DNA of 64,000 bases from an uncultured Christensenella sp. GTDB lineage: Bacteria; Bacillota; Clostridia; Christensenellales; Borkfalkiaceae. Below the pieces are notes generated by a model that was given only the letters and a program-made list of their open reading frames with translations, did no database searches and had not been told where the DNA came from. The stretch lies in NCBI GenBank assembly GCA_910583545.1, contig CAJTXM010000004.1, positions 28,068 through 92,067 of the forward strand, written 5' to 3'. The position numbers and the translations under genes were made by a program. Below, one piece after another: positions 8,074 through 14,614 of this stretch. Position 1 is the first letter of the stretch; every line of letters begins with the position of its first letter.

Positions 8074-8931
8074 ATGAATAAGAAAATCGAAAACAAGACT
8101 TTTGATGAAGAGCGCGCCCTGTACAATCTTGACGGCGCGCAAGTTTTAAACTGTACCTTTGCAGGCCCCGCGGACGGCGAAAGCGCTTTCAAGGAGTGCA
8201 GAAATATAACGGTAAAAAACTGCAGCTTCTCTCTGCGCTACCCCTTCTGGCACGATATCGGTTACAAAATAGAAAACTGCACTATGGACGACCTTACGAG
8301 AGCGGCGCTGTGGTATTCGCAAAACGGAGAAATTTCAAACAGCAGTCTTTGCGGTATAAAGGCTTTGAGAGAGTGCGAAAACACGAAACTTAAAAACTGC
8401 AGGATCGTATCCCCCGAATTTGGCTGGCGGTGCAGAGATCTTGAAATGACAGACTGCAATGCGGAGAGCGAATATTTCCTGTTTGAATGCAGGAACATAA
8501 AACTCAAAAAAGTCAGCTTAAAGGGCAAGTACTCTTTTCAGTACGTTGAAAACGCCGAAATATCAGACTGCGAGTTCGACACGAAAGACGCTTTCTGGCA
8601 CTGCAGGAATATGATTGTCAAAGACAGCGTTTTAAAGGGCGAATACTTAGGCTGGTATTCGGAGAACCTTACGCTGATAAACTGCCTTATCATAGGCACA
8701 CAGCCTCTCTGCTACTGCAAAAATCTGAAACTTGTAAACTGCCGTACGGAAAACTGCGATCTCGCTTTCGAGTATTCGGACGTAGACGCGGACATAAGAG
8801 GTCACGTTATCTCGATTAAAAACCCGAAAAGCGGACTTATTACCGTAGACAGCGTAGGCGAAATTATCAAAGGCGACAACGTAGTGCCTTGCAACGGACA
8901 AGTAGTTATCAACAAAAGGAAATGTGGATAA
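8074..8931 (+). CDS. DUF3737 family protein, right-handed beta-helix
   Basis: 285-residue cytoplasmic protein of the DUF3737 family; the N-terminus IENKTFDEERALYNL...FAGPADGESAFKE is the family hallmark. The rest consists of short repeats with regularly spaced cysteine/asparagine steps (ENCTM, KNCRI, TDCNA, SDCEF, INCLI), typical of a parallel beta-helix. No signal peptide or catalytic motif is visible and the function is unknown. The start is fixed by the conserved N-terminus and lies 7 nt downstream of a consensus -10 box. The last three codons (TGT GGA TAA) themselves form a DnaA box. Confidence 0.92.
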   Translation: MNKKIENKTFDEERALYNLDGAQVLNCTFAGPADGESAFKECRNITVKNCSFSLRYPFWHDIGYKIENCTMDDLTRAALWYSQNGEISNSSLCGIKALRECENTKLKNCRIVSPEFGWRCRDLEMTDCNAESEYFLFECRNIKLKKVSLKGKYSFQYVENAEISDCEFDTKDAFWHCRNMIVKDSVLKGEYLGWYSENLTLINCLIIGTQPLCYCKNLKLVNCRTENCDLAFEYSDVDADIRGHVISIKNPKSGLITVDSVGEIIKGDNVVPCNGQVVINKRKCG

Positions 8932-9067
8932 CTTTAAGCATAAAAAACAGATGTTTGTCGAAATATGTCGCGTGAAACTGTGTTTCGCACACTTTGTGGA
9001 TAAATTGTGGATAACTTTTTTGAATAATGGTGTTCCGAAACTTGTCCACAGTGTATAATGTGGATAA
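8923..9067. promoter_or_regulatory. DnaA-box cluster
   Basis: Four exact copies of TGTGGATAA (reverse complement of the DnaA box TTATCCACA) lie at 8923-8931, 8995-9003, 9006-9014 and 9059-9067. TTGTCCACA, one mismatch from consensus and in the opposite orientation, is at 9042-9050. Two boxes are only 2 bp apart. The intervening DNA is AT-rich. No dnaA, dnaN or rpmH is adjacent, so this may be an origin, an origin part or a DnaA-binding control locus. Confidence 0.75.
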
Positions 9068-9096
9068 ACGGCGGTGCATAAGTCACCGCCGTTTTT
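9067..9096 (+). terminator. Rho-independent terminator after the DUF3737 gene
   Basis: AACGGCGGTG (9067-9076), 7-nt loop, CACCGCCGTT (9084-9093) followed by T residues. The stem starts immediately at the last DnaA box. Confidence 0.8.
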
Positions 9097-9107
9097 GCGC
9101 CCGGAAT

Positions 9108-9992
9108 TCAAAGCCGTTTCAGATTTTTCCTGTATTTTTCAAGCTCGCTTTCGTTAAAACGGCACAGAATTTCATCTATTACCGAAACGAGTTCCGCCCT
9201 GTCGCGGGGAATTTCGCCGTGGAGCTGAACTGCGTTCGAAGCGCCCAGGGCGGCAAAATGCGTTTTTACCTTCAAGCCGTTTACGAGCGCTTTCAGCTCT
9301 TCGTACTTTTCCGTTTCGCTCTCTTCCGTCCAGTTACCGCTTTTGATTTCGCCGTACAGCTCGGACGAAGGAAAAACGGTAAGCATAGACGCGCCTACAA
9401 TTTTGGGATTTAGCTGATTGAAAATTTTCAAAGTATTATCAACGCCCTGTCCGCTCTTGCCTCTGCCGTATATTCCCGTAAGATAGAAAAAATTATATTC
9501 TATCCCGGCCTCATCAAGTTTGCGGCATTGTTCTAAAATATCGGCAGAAGAATAGCCCTTATTCATAAAAGATAGCGCTTCGTCGTCGCCCGTTTCCACG
9601 CCGATTGTAATTCCGTTGTAACCGCAGCTTCGTAACCGTTTTAATTCGTCAACGCTTTTCGGCGTTATATCGGTTATGCGTGCAAAACAGCCGATAGTTT
9701 TTAAGCGGTGAAGATACTGCTTAGATAAGTAAGCGATTTGCCGCAGCTTTTCCGTCGACAAAACGAACGGGTTTGCTCCGACTAAAAACAATCTCGTTAC
9801 GTCGGGAGTAAACTCCGTCAATTCCTTTAAGTCCTCTTCGATTTCCCCGACGGGCGAAGTTCTGAACTTAAACGGCACGTCCTCGTAGAGCGTGCAGAAT
9901 TTGCATTTGCTGTGCGTACACCCTGCCGTGACCTGTAAAAGTGCAGACCACGCTTCATAGGGCGGACGCCAGACGGTACCTGTGTAGTGCAT
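9108..9992 (-). CDS. Radical SAM protein (YgiQ/COG1032-like)
   Basis: 294-residue [4Fe-4S]/S-adenosylmethionine enzyme of unknown substrate. The cluster motif is CTHSKCKFC (C25, C30, C33), a CX4CX2C spacing rather than the common CX3CX2C; this longer form occurs in a known clostridial subgroup. The TIM-barrel region follows, with VGANPF and GVETGDDEAL, the SAM-contact segment. The start at 9992 has AAGGAAGG upstream. It stands alone, divergent from an HxlR-type regulator gene 145 bp away. Confidence 0.88.
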   Translation of the reverse strand: MHYTGTVWRPPYEAWSALLQVTAGCTHSKCKFCTLYEDVPFKFRTSPVGEIEEDLKELTEFTPDVTRLFLVGANPFVLSTEKLRQIAYLSKQYLHRLKTIGCFARITDITPKSVDELKRLRSCGYNGITIGVETGDDEALSFMNKGYSSADILEQCRKLDEAGIEYNFFYLTGIYGRGKSGQGVDNTLKIFNQLNPKIVGASMLTVFPSSELYGEIKSGNWTEESETEKYEELKALVNGLKVKTHFAALGASNAVQLHGEIPRDRAELVSVIDEILCRFNESELEKYRKNLKRL

Positions 9993-10067
9993 AGTTAAAA
10001 CCTTCCTTTTTTCTTTGATTTTAATCTATACCGTATGCAATTACAAGTACTGTCTTTATTTAGTATT

Positions 10068-10084
10068 AGTATCAAAAAGATACT
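10068..10084. promoter_or_regulatory. Inverted repeat, candidate HxlR operator
   Basis: AGTATC-AAAAA-GATACT lies 6 bp upstream of the -35 box of the next gene. It resembles the inverted repeat at 40160-40178 in having the same AAAAA spacer. Confidence 0.45.
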
Positions 10085-10090
10085 GTGCGG

Positions 10091-10119
10091 TTGACTTACC
10101 GCGGTAATCGGGTTATAAT
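10091..10119 (+). promoter_or_regulatory. Promoter of the first HxlR gene
   Basis: TTGACT (10091-10096), 17-bp spacer, TATAAT (10114-10119). Transcription should start near 10126, just before the AAGGAG ribosome binding site. Confidence 0.75.
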
Positions 10120-10137
10120 TACAGATAAGGAGATAAT

Positions 10138-10533
10138 ATGACGGACAACAAATTCAGAAAGAGAGAAGTTATGATGCGTTGCGTGCCTATGAGCACGCTT
10201 CAAACGGTTTTAAGCGGAAAGTGGAAGTTTCTGATACTCTGGTATATTGCCGTAGGAAAAGTACAGCGTTTCGGCGAACTGCTGAAAAGAATAGACGGCA
10301 TTACACAGTCGACTTTAACCAAACAACTGCGCGAATTGGAGGACGATAATTTTTTGCACCGTGAAATTTACAAAGAAGTTCCGCCAAAAGTGGAATACAC
10401 CCTGACGGAGCTCGGTAAGAGCTTCGTGCCCGTTCTGACGCAGATGATGCTGTGGAGCCAGACTCATTTATGCGCGCCCGATTACGTCAGCCCTTATTCC
10501 GAAGAAGAAATAAACGAATTGCTAAATTCATAG
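10138..10533 (+). CDS. HxlR-family winged-helix transcriptional regulator
   Basis: 131 residues. The HxlR (DUF24/MarR-like) winged helix spans about 25-110: LSGKWKFLILWYIAVGKVQRFGELLKRI, then the recognition helix TQSTLTKQLRELEDDNFLHR and the wing PPKVEYTLTELG. C15 just before the domain is a typical position for thiol or electrophile sensing in this family. The start has AAGGAG six bases upstream. No obvious co-transcribed target; the radical SAM gene is divergent and the nitroreductase convergent. Confidence 0.9.
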   Translation: MTDNKFRKREVMMRCVPMSTLQTVLSGKWKFLILWYIAVGKVQRFGELLKRIDGITQSTLTKQLRELEDDNFLHREIYKEVPPKVEYTLTELGKSFVPVLTQMMLWSQTHLCAPDYVSPYSEEEINELLNS

Positions 10534-10537
10534 TTTT

Positions 10538-10567
10538 AAAACGGCGCTTCAATCGAAGCGCCGTTTT
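10538..10567. terminator. Bidirectional terminator between HxlR and nitroreductase genes
   Basis: AAAACGGCGCTTC-AATC-GAAGCGCCGTTTT gives a 13-bp perfect stem with T-runs in both directions, serving the two convergent genes. Confidence 0.88.
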
Positions 10568-10569
10568 AA

Positions 10570-11085
10570 TTATAAATATGTAACAAATTCTTCAGGCTCC
10601 TTGCGTGAATAATGCATAGGAGACGGCTTTGCGTTTTCAGACGGGTAGCCAAGCGGTAAAATTGCTACGATTTTTTCGTTAGCGGGAATATTCATAGCTT
10701 TTTCAGCTTTAGCCAAATCAAAATAGCCTACCCAGCACGAGCCAATACCAAGCTCCCACGCCTGTAACATTAAATGCGTACATACGATACTGCAATCGAT
10801 ATCGCCCGTGTTATAATTTACGGAAAACGGATTTTTCCACGTTTGCGTTTCGTCCGCCGTAATTATAATCACGGTCGGCGCGCCGAAAATACATTGACAG
10901 ACGGAATTGATTTGCCGTAATGCTTGTTCACTTTGCAGCACATAAATTTTCTGCGGTTGCCTGTTTGCCGCAGTAGGGGAAATTTTTGCAACCTCCAAAA
11001 TTTTATTCAGTTTTTCGTCCTCGATCTGTTTGCCGGAGAACGAGCGCACCGAATAGCGCGACTTTGCCAATTCTATGAACTCCAT
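10570..11085 (-). CDS. Nitroreductase-family oxidoreductase
   Basis: Flavin-dependent NAD(P)H oxidoreductase of the nitroreductase superfamily, 171 residues from ATG 11085, chosen for its GGAGG five bases upstream; the frame extends farther but without such a site. Motifs are SRYSVRSFSGKQI (FMN phosphate contact), SPTAANRQPQKIYVL and the C-terminal GIGSCWVGYFD...LPLGYPSE segment. Substrate unknown. It is divergent from an HxlR regulator with a shared symmetric operator region, so the regulator very likely controls it. Confidence 0.92.
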   Translation of the reverse strand: MEFIELAKSRYSVRSFSGKQIEDEKLNKILEVAKISPTAANRQPQKIYVLQSEQALRQINSVCQCIFGAPTVIIITADETQTWKNPFSVNYNTGDIDCSIVCTHLMLQAWELGIGSCWVGYFDLAKAEKAMNIPANEKIVAILPLGYPSENAKPSPMHYSRKEPEEFVTYL

Positions 11086-11128
11086 AGAAACCTCCATAAA
11101 AATATTGACAATCTGCTTGTCTTTAACT

Positions 11129-11157
11129 ATAATAAATCCGCACTTTCCGTTTGTCAA
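11129..11157 (-). promoter_or_regulatory. Promoter of the nitroreductase gene
   Basis: On the minus strand TTGACA (11157-11152), 17-bp spacer, TATTAT (11134-11129). The outer operator half site at 11141-11148 lies inside the spacer. Confidence 0.75.
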
Positions 11158-11197
11158 GAACGCACTTTAAAGTGCCATACTTACCATTTGGAAAGTG
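11141..11197. promoter_or_regulatory. Nested symmetric operator shared by nitroreductase and HxlR genes
   Basis: CACTTTCC (11141-11148) and GGAAAGTG (11190-11197) flank the perfect 14-bp palindrome GCACTTTAAAGTGC (11162-11175). Inner and outer pairs are centred on the same point to within half a base. The CACTTT half site thus occurs four times across the divergent promoters. Confidence 0.7.
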
Positions 11198-11210
11198 TAG
11201 GGAGGTTTTT

Positions 11211-11597
11211 ATGGATACGAACGTGCTTAAATCTTGCAGTTGCCCATTGGACGCAACCATCGCCGTAATAGGCGGAAAATATAAATTAGATATAATTTAC
11301 TATCTCTTTGACAGAACTTTGCGTTACAGCGAGCTTGCCCGCCTTGTAAAAGCAACGCCGAAAATGCTTGCCGAACAGTTAAAAGAGCTTGAAAGCGACG
11401 GAATAATTAACCGCGTGCTCTATCCCGTAGTACCCCCGAAAACCGAATATTCTTTGACCGGACTCGGAAATAAACTGTGTAAATCCGTAATCGAAATGTA
11501 TAAATTCGGAATTGAACTGTATTCTGTAAACAACGTTCGGCAGCCGTGTTCCGCAAATGATTTTACTCGTTTGGAAAATGTGCTTAACGAGCTTTAA
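11211..11597 (+). CDS. HxlR-family transcriptional regulator, divergent from nitroreductase
   Basis: 128 residues from ATG 11211 (MDTNVLKSCSCPLDATIAV), which has GGGAGG upstream; an earlier in-frame ATG at 11151 lies inside the operator and is rejected. Winged helix: IGGKYKLDIIYYLFDRTLRYSELARLV, KMLAEQLKELESDGIINR, and wing PPKTEYSLTGLG. Cysteines C9 and C11 before the domain are candidate redox or electrophile sensors, as in YodB/HypR relatives. Gene order and the nested operator suggest control of the nitroreductase and itself. Confidence 0.92.
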   Translation: MDTNVLKSCSCPLDATIAVIGGKYKLDIIYYLFDRTLRYSELARLVKATPKMLAEQLKELESDGIINRVLYPVVPPKTEYSLTGLGNKLCKSVIEMYKFGIELYSVNNVRQPCSANDFTRLENVLNEL

Positions 11598-11609
11598 GGG
11601 CGCCATTGT

Positions 11610-11644
11610 AAGTTTTCGGCACACTGAACGGCAAAACTTTTTTT
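11610..11644 (+). terminator. Terminator after the second HxlR gene
   Basis: AAGTTTT (11610-11616) pairs with AAAACTT (11633-11639), followed by a T-run. The stem is short and AT-rich, so efficiency is uncertain. Confidence 0.5.
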
Positions 11645-11656
11645 CAATAAATGCAA

Positions 11657-11688
11657 AAAGGTTTTCGGACAATTGTCCGAAAACCTTT
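11657..11688. terminator. Perfect 32-bp palindrome, terminator of rplKA
   Basis: Two 16-base arms (AAAGGTTTTCGGACAA and its exact complement) with no spacer, followed on the minus strand by TTTTT. It lies 15 bp past the rplA stop. Confidence 0.75.
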
Positions 11689-11702
11689 CATTTTAGTTTT
11701 TA

Positions 11703-12392
11703 TTAACCTTTGTTGTAAGTTACTTTTACGCCGGGGCCCATTGTTGAAGCGAGGGTAACGGACTTGATATACTGTCCCTTTGCCGTCGCGGGCTTAGCCT
11801 TGACGATAGCGTCCATAAGCGCGGAAATATTTTCCGAAAGCTTGTCAACGCCGAACGATTTCTTTCCGACGGGGCAGTGAATGATAGCCGTCTTATCGAG
11901 ACGGTATTCAACTTTACCTGCCTTTACTTCCTGAACAGCCTTTGCAACGTCCATAGTAACGGTGCCGGACTTGGGGTTGGGCATCAAGCCCTTGGGGCCT
12001 AAAATACGGCCGATTCTGCCGACTACGCCCATCATATCGGGGGTAGTAATCATTACGTCGAAGTCGAACCAGTTATCTTTCTGAATACGCTGGATCATTT
12101 CTTCCGCGCCGACGAAGTCTGCGCCTGCCGCCGTTGCCGCGTCTGCCTTGTCACCCTTTGCAACAACTAAAACTTTCTTTGTTTTACCCGTGCCGTTGGG
12201 AAGGACGAGAACGCCTCTGACCTGCTGGTCAGCCTGCCTGGGGTCTACGCCGAGGCGAACGTGGAGTTCTATGGTTTCGTCGAATTTAGCCTTTGCCGTA
12301 TCGATAACGGTCTTGACTGCTTCGTTTAAATCATACGATTTCGAACGGTCGTAGGATTTTAAGCTTTCAGCATACTTTTTAGCAAGTTTCAT
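11703..12392 (-). CDS. rplA: 50S ribosomal protein L1
   Basis: Ribosomal protein of the L1 stalk, 229 residues, standard length. Conserved segments include RLGVDPRQADQQVRGVLVLP, GRIGRILGPKGLMPNPKSGT and the C-terminal STMGPGVKV. L1 proteins commonly repress their own operon by binding a leader copy of their rRNA site; a matching leader lies upstream of rplK. It follows rplK by 4 bp. Confidence 0.98.
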   Translation of the reverse strand: MKLAKKYAESLKSYDRSKSYDLNEAVKTVIDTAKAKFDETIELHVRLGVDPRQADQQVRGVLVLPNGTGKTKKVLVVAKGDKADAATAAGADFVGAEEMIQRIQKDNWFDFDVMITTPDMMGVVGRIGRILGPKGLMPNPKSGTVTMDVAKAVQEVKAGKVEYRLDKTAIIHCPVGKKSFGVDKLSENISALMDAIVKAKPATAKGQYIKSVTLASTMGPGVKVTYNKG

Positions 12393-12396
12393 TAGC

Positions 12397-12822
12397 TTAT
12401 TCCTCCACCGTTACACCCATCGAACGGGCGGTTCCCTTGACCATACTCATAGCCGATTCCATATCGGTGCAGTTGAGGTCAGGCATTTTTGTCTTTGCAA
12501 TATCTTCGACCTGAGCTTTAGTAAGCTTGCCAACCTTGTCCCTGTTGGGGCGAGCGCTTGCCGTTTCAAGACCCAGCGCCTTTTTGATGAGTACGGGCGT
12601 AGGGGGTGTTTTGAGAACGAAAGTAAAGCTTCTGTCCTGATAGATCGTCACTACGCAGGGAATGATAAGTCCTGCCTGATGCGCGGTCTTTGCGTTGAAT
12701 TCCTTGGTAAAGCCGGGTATGTTGATACCGTGAGGGCCAAGCGTAGAACCTACGGGAGGCGCAGGAGTAGCTTTACCGGCAGGAAGCTGCAATTTAACAA
12801 CCGCAGTAATCTTTTTTGCCAT
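12397..12822 (-). CDS. rplK: 50S ribosomal protein L11
   Basis: Ribosomal protein of the GTPase-associated centre, 141 residues. It shows the usual PAGKATPAPPVGSTLGPHGINI start, the KTPPTPVLIKKALG linker and the C-terminal rRNA-binding domain ending ARSMGVTVE. A GGAGG site lies upstream. It begins the rplK-rplA unit. rplJ and rplL do not follow, unlike the classical arrangement. Confidence 0.98.
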   Translation of the reverse strand: MAKKITAVVKLQLPAGKATPAPPVGSTLGPHGINIPGFTKEFNAKTAHQAGLIIPCVVTIYQDRSFTFVLKTPPTPVLIKKALGLETASARPNRDKVGKLTKAQVEDIAKTKMPDLNCTDMESAMSMVKGTARSMGVTVEE

Positions 12823-12837
12823 AAATATATTTCCTCC

Positions 12838-12887
12838 TTGTGGTTAAAACGAATACGCCATAAAAGATTTAACGTAATCTCCCACAA
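12838..12887 (-). promoter_or_regulatory. Candidate L1-binding leader of the rplKA mRNA
   Basis: On the minus strand TTGTGGGAG is followed after about 35 nt by TTTAACCACAA and then the rplK AAGGAGG. The closing stem TTGTGG/CCACAA with GGAG opposite TAA is the asymmetric loop arrangement I recall for L1 leaders that mimic 23S rRNA. The match is by eye. Confidence 0.55.
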
Positions 12888-12940
12888 AATTAACCAAATA
12901 AATATCTGAAACTTTCAAATGTTTCCAAATAATTACGTTC

Positions 12941-13129
12941 GCGGCAAAAATCAAACTTTTTGCCGGCAAGTCCCGATTTGCAAATACCTTTGCTCACTAC
13001 GGAGCTTGTTATTCAGTCGGGCGAATTCGCACAATTATGTTTCGGTGTGCCTTTTAAAATTGTGCGAAGAGGGCAGACAGCCCTCAAACACGGGGAAATC
13101 AGACATCTTCGAACGTCTGATTTTACGTG
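12941..13129 (+). repeat. Structured intergenic element, copy C (full length, type II 5' hairpin)
   Basis: It begins GCGGCAAAAA-TCAAAC-TTTTTGCCGGC, like copy A. Then come a TTTGCAAATACCTTTGC segment, a stem TTCGCACAATT / AATTGTGCGAA with GTGTGCC in its loop, AGGGC-AGACA-GCCCT, and the terminal hairpin CACGGGGAAATCAGAC / GTCTGATTTTACGTG with loop ATCTTCGAAC. The terminal arm overlaps the nusG stop codon (13123-13125) on the opposite strand. With the L1 leader it occupies the 300-bp rplK-nusG gap. Confidence 0.82.
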
Positions 13130-13659
13130 GAACTTTTCTTGATTTGGATATACTCTACTTCCACGTCGGTAATTCTTCCGAACATTTCGACCTGAACTTT
13201 TGCTTTCTGAGCAGCGTCGTTAAGTTCGGAAATAATTCCGCTGAACCCTTCCAGAGGACCGGATACGACGTCTACTTTGTTGCCGACAGCGAACTCGCCC
13301 TCGACGACGACGGTTTCAAGGCGCATTTTGCGGATCTCGTCCTCTTTTAAAGGAATGGGTCTGCCCTGAGGCCCGACGAAGCCCGTAACCCCTCTCGTGT
13401 TCGTAATCATATACCAAAGCTGATTTGAATAAATCATTTTAATGAAAACGTAGCAAGGCAACAGCTTGCGCTCTACTATCTTGCGCTTGCCGTTGCTCTT
13501 TTCTTCGATGGTCTGTTCGGTAGGAATCTGAACGTCGAAGATCATATTCTGTAAATTGTTGTTTTCGATAAGCCTTTCAAGATTTTCTTTGACCATCGAC
13601 TCGTAGCCGGAATAGGTGTGAAGAATATACCAGCAAGGCGTAGTAGTAACGTCTACCAT
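13123..13659 (-). CDS. nusG: Transcription termination/antitermination factor NusG
   Basis: 178 residues. The NGN domain starts CWYILHTYSGYESMVKENLE and includes RKLLPCYVFIKM and TRGVTGFVG; the C-terminal KOW domain is VGNKVDVVSGPLEGFSGIISELN. It binds RNA polymerase and links it to Rho or the ribosome. The start overlaps the secE stop by one base (TAATG). The stop codon lies within the terminal hairpin of intergenic element C. Confidence 0.97.
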   Translation of the reverse strand: MVDVTTTPCWYILHTYSGYESMVKENLERLIENNNLQNMIFDVQIPTEQTIEEKSNGKRKIVERKLLPCYVFIKMIYSNQLWYMITNTRGVTGFVGPQGRPIPLKEDEIRKMRLETVVVEGEFAVGNKVDVVSGPLEGFSGIISELNDAAQKAKVQVEMFGRITDVEVEYIQIKKSST

Positions 13660-13898
13660 TATTCGATTCCCTTGATACTCGTAATTAAACCCAAAAGCTC
13701 CTGCAAGCCGTAGTTAATTAAGGTAGCCACTACCGTGAAAGTAATTACCACCACTAAAACGACGCATGTAGCCTTAACTACCTTGGGGAACGTAGGCCAC
13801 GTAACCCTTTTCAGTTCGGAAAAAGTTTCTTTGAACTTTCTGCCTATTCTTACAAAAATATTAGGTTTTTTAACCTTGTTGTCATTTTTCTGTGACAT
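13659..13898 (-). CDS. secE: Preprotein translocase subunit SecE
   Basis: 79 residues: a basic N-terminal stretch, the amphipathic segment FKETFSELKRVTWPTFPKVVKAT and a single C-terminal transmembrane helix. It stabilises SecY in the translocon. GAGG lies upstream of the ATG. It sits between rpmG and nusG, the common arrangement. Confidence 0.96.
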   Translation of the reverse strand: MSQKNDNKVKKPNIFVRIGRKFKETFSELKRVTWPTFPKVVKATCVVLVVVITFTVVATLINYGLQELLGLITSIKGIE

Positions 13899-13910
13899 AA
13901 AAACCTCTTA

Positions 13911-13965
13911 TTCACGAAATCCGTGAGTTGTTTTTGTCGTGAATTATATCACGCACAAAATGCGG
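13911..13965 (-). repeat. Possible degenerate intergenic element before secE
   Basis: On the minus strand TTTTGTGCGTGA-TATAAT-TCACGACAAAA is followed by CTCACGGATTTCGTGA and GAGG. This looks like the 5' hairpin plus a minimal CACG...CGTG terminus of the element family. The loop TATAAT could instead be a promoter -10 box. Confidence 0.3.
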
Positions 13966-13970
13966 AAACC

Positions 13971-14132
13971 TTATTTGGTTTCCTTATGCTCGGTATGCTT
14001 TTTGCAGAAAGGACAGTATTTGGAAATAGTAAGCCTGTCCGGATCGTTACGCTTGTTCTTATAGCTATCGTAATTTCTGCGTTTGCACTCAGTGCACTCG
14101 AAGGTGATTTTAGCCCTTGTTGATGCCTTCAT
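13971..14132 (-). CDS. rpmG: 50S ribosomal protein L33
   Basis: 53-residue zinc-ribbon ribosomal protein: MKASTRAKITFECTEC, then NYDSYKNKRN and KYCPFCKKHTEHKETK. The two CxxC pairs (C13/C16 and C40/C43) mark the zinc-containing form. CGGAG lies upstream of the ATG. It precedes secE-nusG, as in many bacteria. Confidence 0.95.
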   Translation of the reverse strand: MKASTRAKITFECTECKRRNYDSYKNKRNDPDRLTISKYCPFCKKHTEHKETK

Positions 14133-14149
14133 TTTAGAAAACTCCGTAC

Positions 14150-14180
14150 AAAAAAATTACACCCCCTGAACAGGGCGTAA
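14150..14180 (-). terminator. Hairpin with U-tract in the rpmG leader
   Basis: On the minus strand TTACGCCC (14180-14173) pairs with GGGTGTAA (14164-14157, one G-U), followed by seven T. It lies between the promoter and the rpmG ribosome binding site, so it may act as an attenuator or block read-through. Confidence 0.55.
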
Positions 14181-14184
14181 TTGA

Positions 14185-14213
14185 AGTTTACCATATAATA
14201 AATATCTTGTCAA
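14185..14213 (-). promoter_or_regulatory. Promoter of rpmG-secE-nusG
   Basis: TTGACA (14213-14208), 17-bp spacer and TAAACT (14190-14185) with an upstream TG (extended -10). The predicted start near 14178 is just inside the leader hairpin. Confidence 0.75.
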
Positions 14214-14254
14214 TCGTTTTTCGGATTTAAAGTAAACTTTTTAAATCGGCGTGC

Positions 14255-14563
14255 TTAATTTGTATAATTTAACGACGTCCATCCTGCCGTTGCATTTGCC
14301 CACGTGAAAAAATTAAGGTAGCCGTTATACGTTCCGTTATTCGCAGTAGACGAAAGATCGGGAAAACTATTATAGACAAGCATTTCCGTCCCCGAAGGGG
14401 TATCTCCGTCTATTACAAAATAACTCGTTCCTGCGTTCCAGCCGAAGTTAAGATATTCGGACCAGTGAGGATTATTTGCTATATGACTGCCGTCTATACG
14501 ATAATTGTTAGCCCAGCGCTGGCAGGTTATTTTAAACATTTCGCCGGGCGCTAATTCGAGGAC
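14255..14563 (-). pseudogene. Fragment of a secreted-protein C-terminal domain (left copy)
   Basis: The frame reads VLELAPGEMFKITC, then IDGSHIANNPHWSEYLNFGW and on to ATAGWTSLNYTN. About 83 residues are shared with the fragment at 18909-19250. There is no credible ribosome binding site or N-terminal part, so it is called a gene remnant. YLNFGWNAGTSYFVIDGD resembles YLSFWSAAEGLYFINGD in the 480-residue secreted protein at 22119-23561. Its function is unknown. Confidence 0.6.
14273..14498 (-). repeat. 226-bp direct repeat flanking the hydrogenase operon (left copy)
   Basis: By eye identical base for base to 18954-19179, in the same orientation. A further 31 identical bases follow at 14527-14557, matching 19214-19244, after an unrelated 28-bp insert (34 bp in the right copy). 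Confidence 0.9.
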
Positions 14564-14577
14564 AAGTTTTGAAACTT

Positions 14578-14608
14578 AAACCGTCGGAAAAAACTTTCTC
14601 GACGGTTT
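14578..14608 (-). terminator. Hairpin after hydA
   Basis: AAACCGTCG / CGACGGTTT stem with a 13-nt loop lies just past the hydA stop. The T-tract is weak, so termination is likely but not certain. Confidence 0.6.
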
Positions 14609-14614
14609 TCAAAA

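Noticed and set aside
8647..9111. 154-residue minus-strand frame over the DnaA boxes
   Set aside because: It overlaps the real DUF3737 gene and the terminator, with no ribosome binding site or domain.
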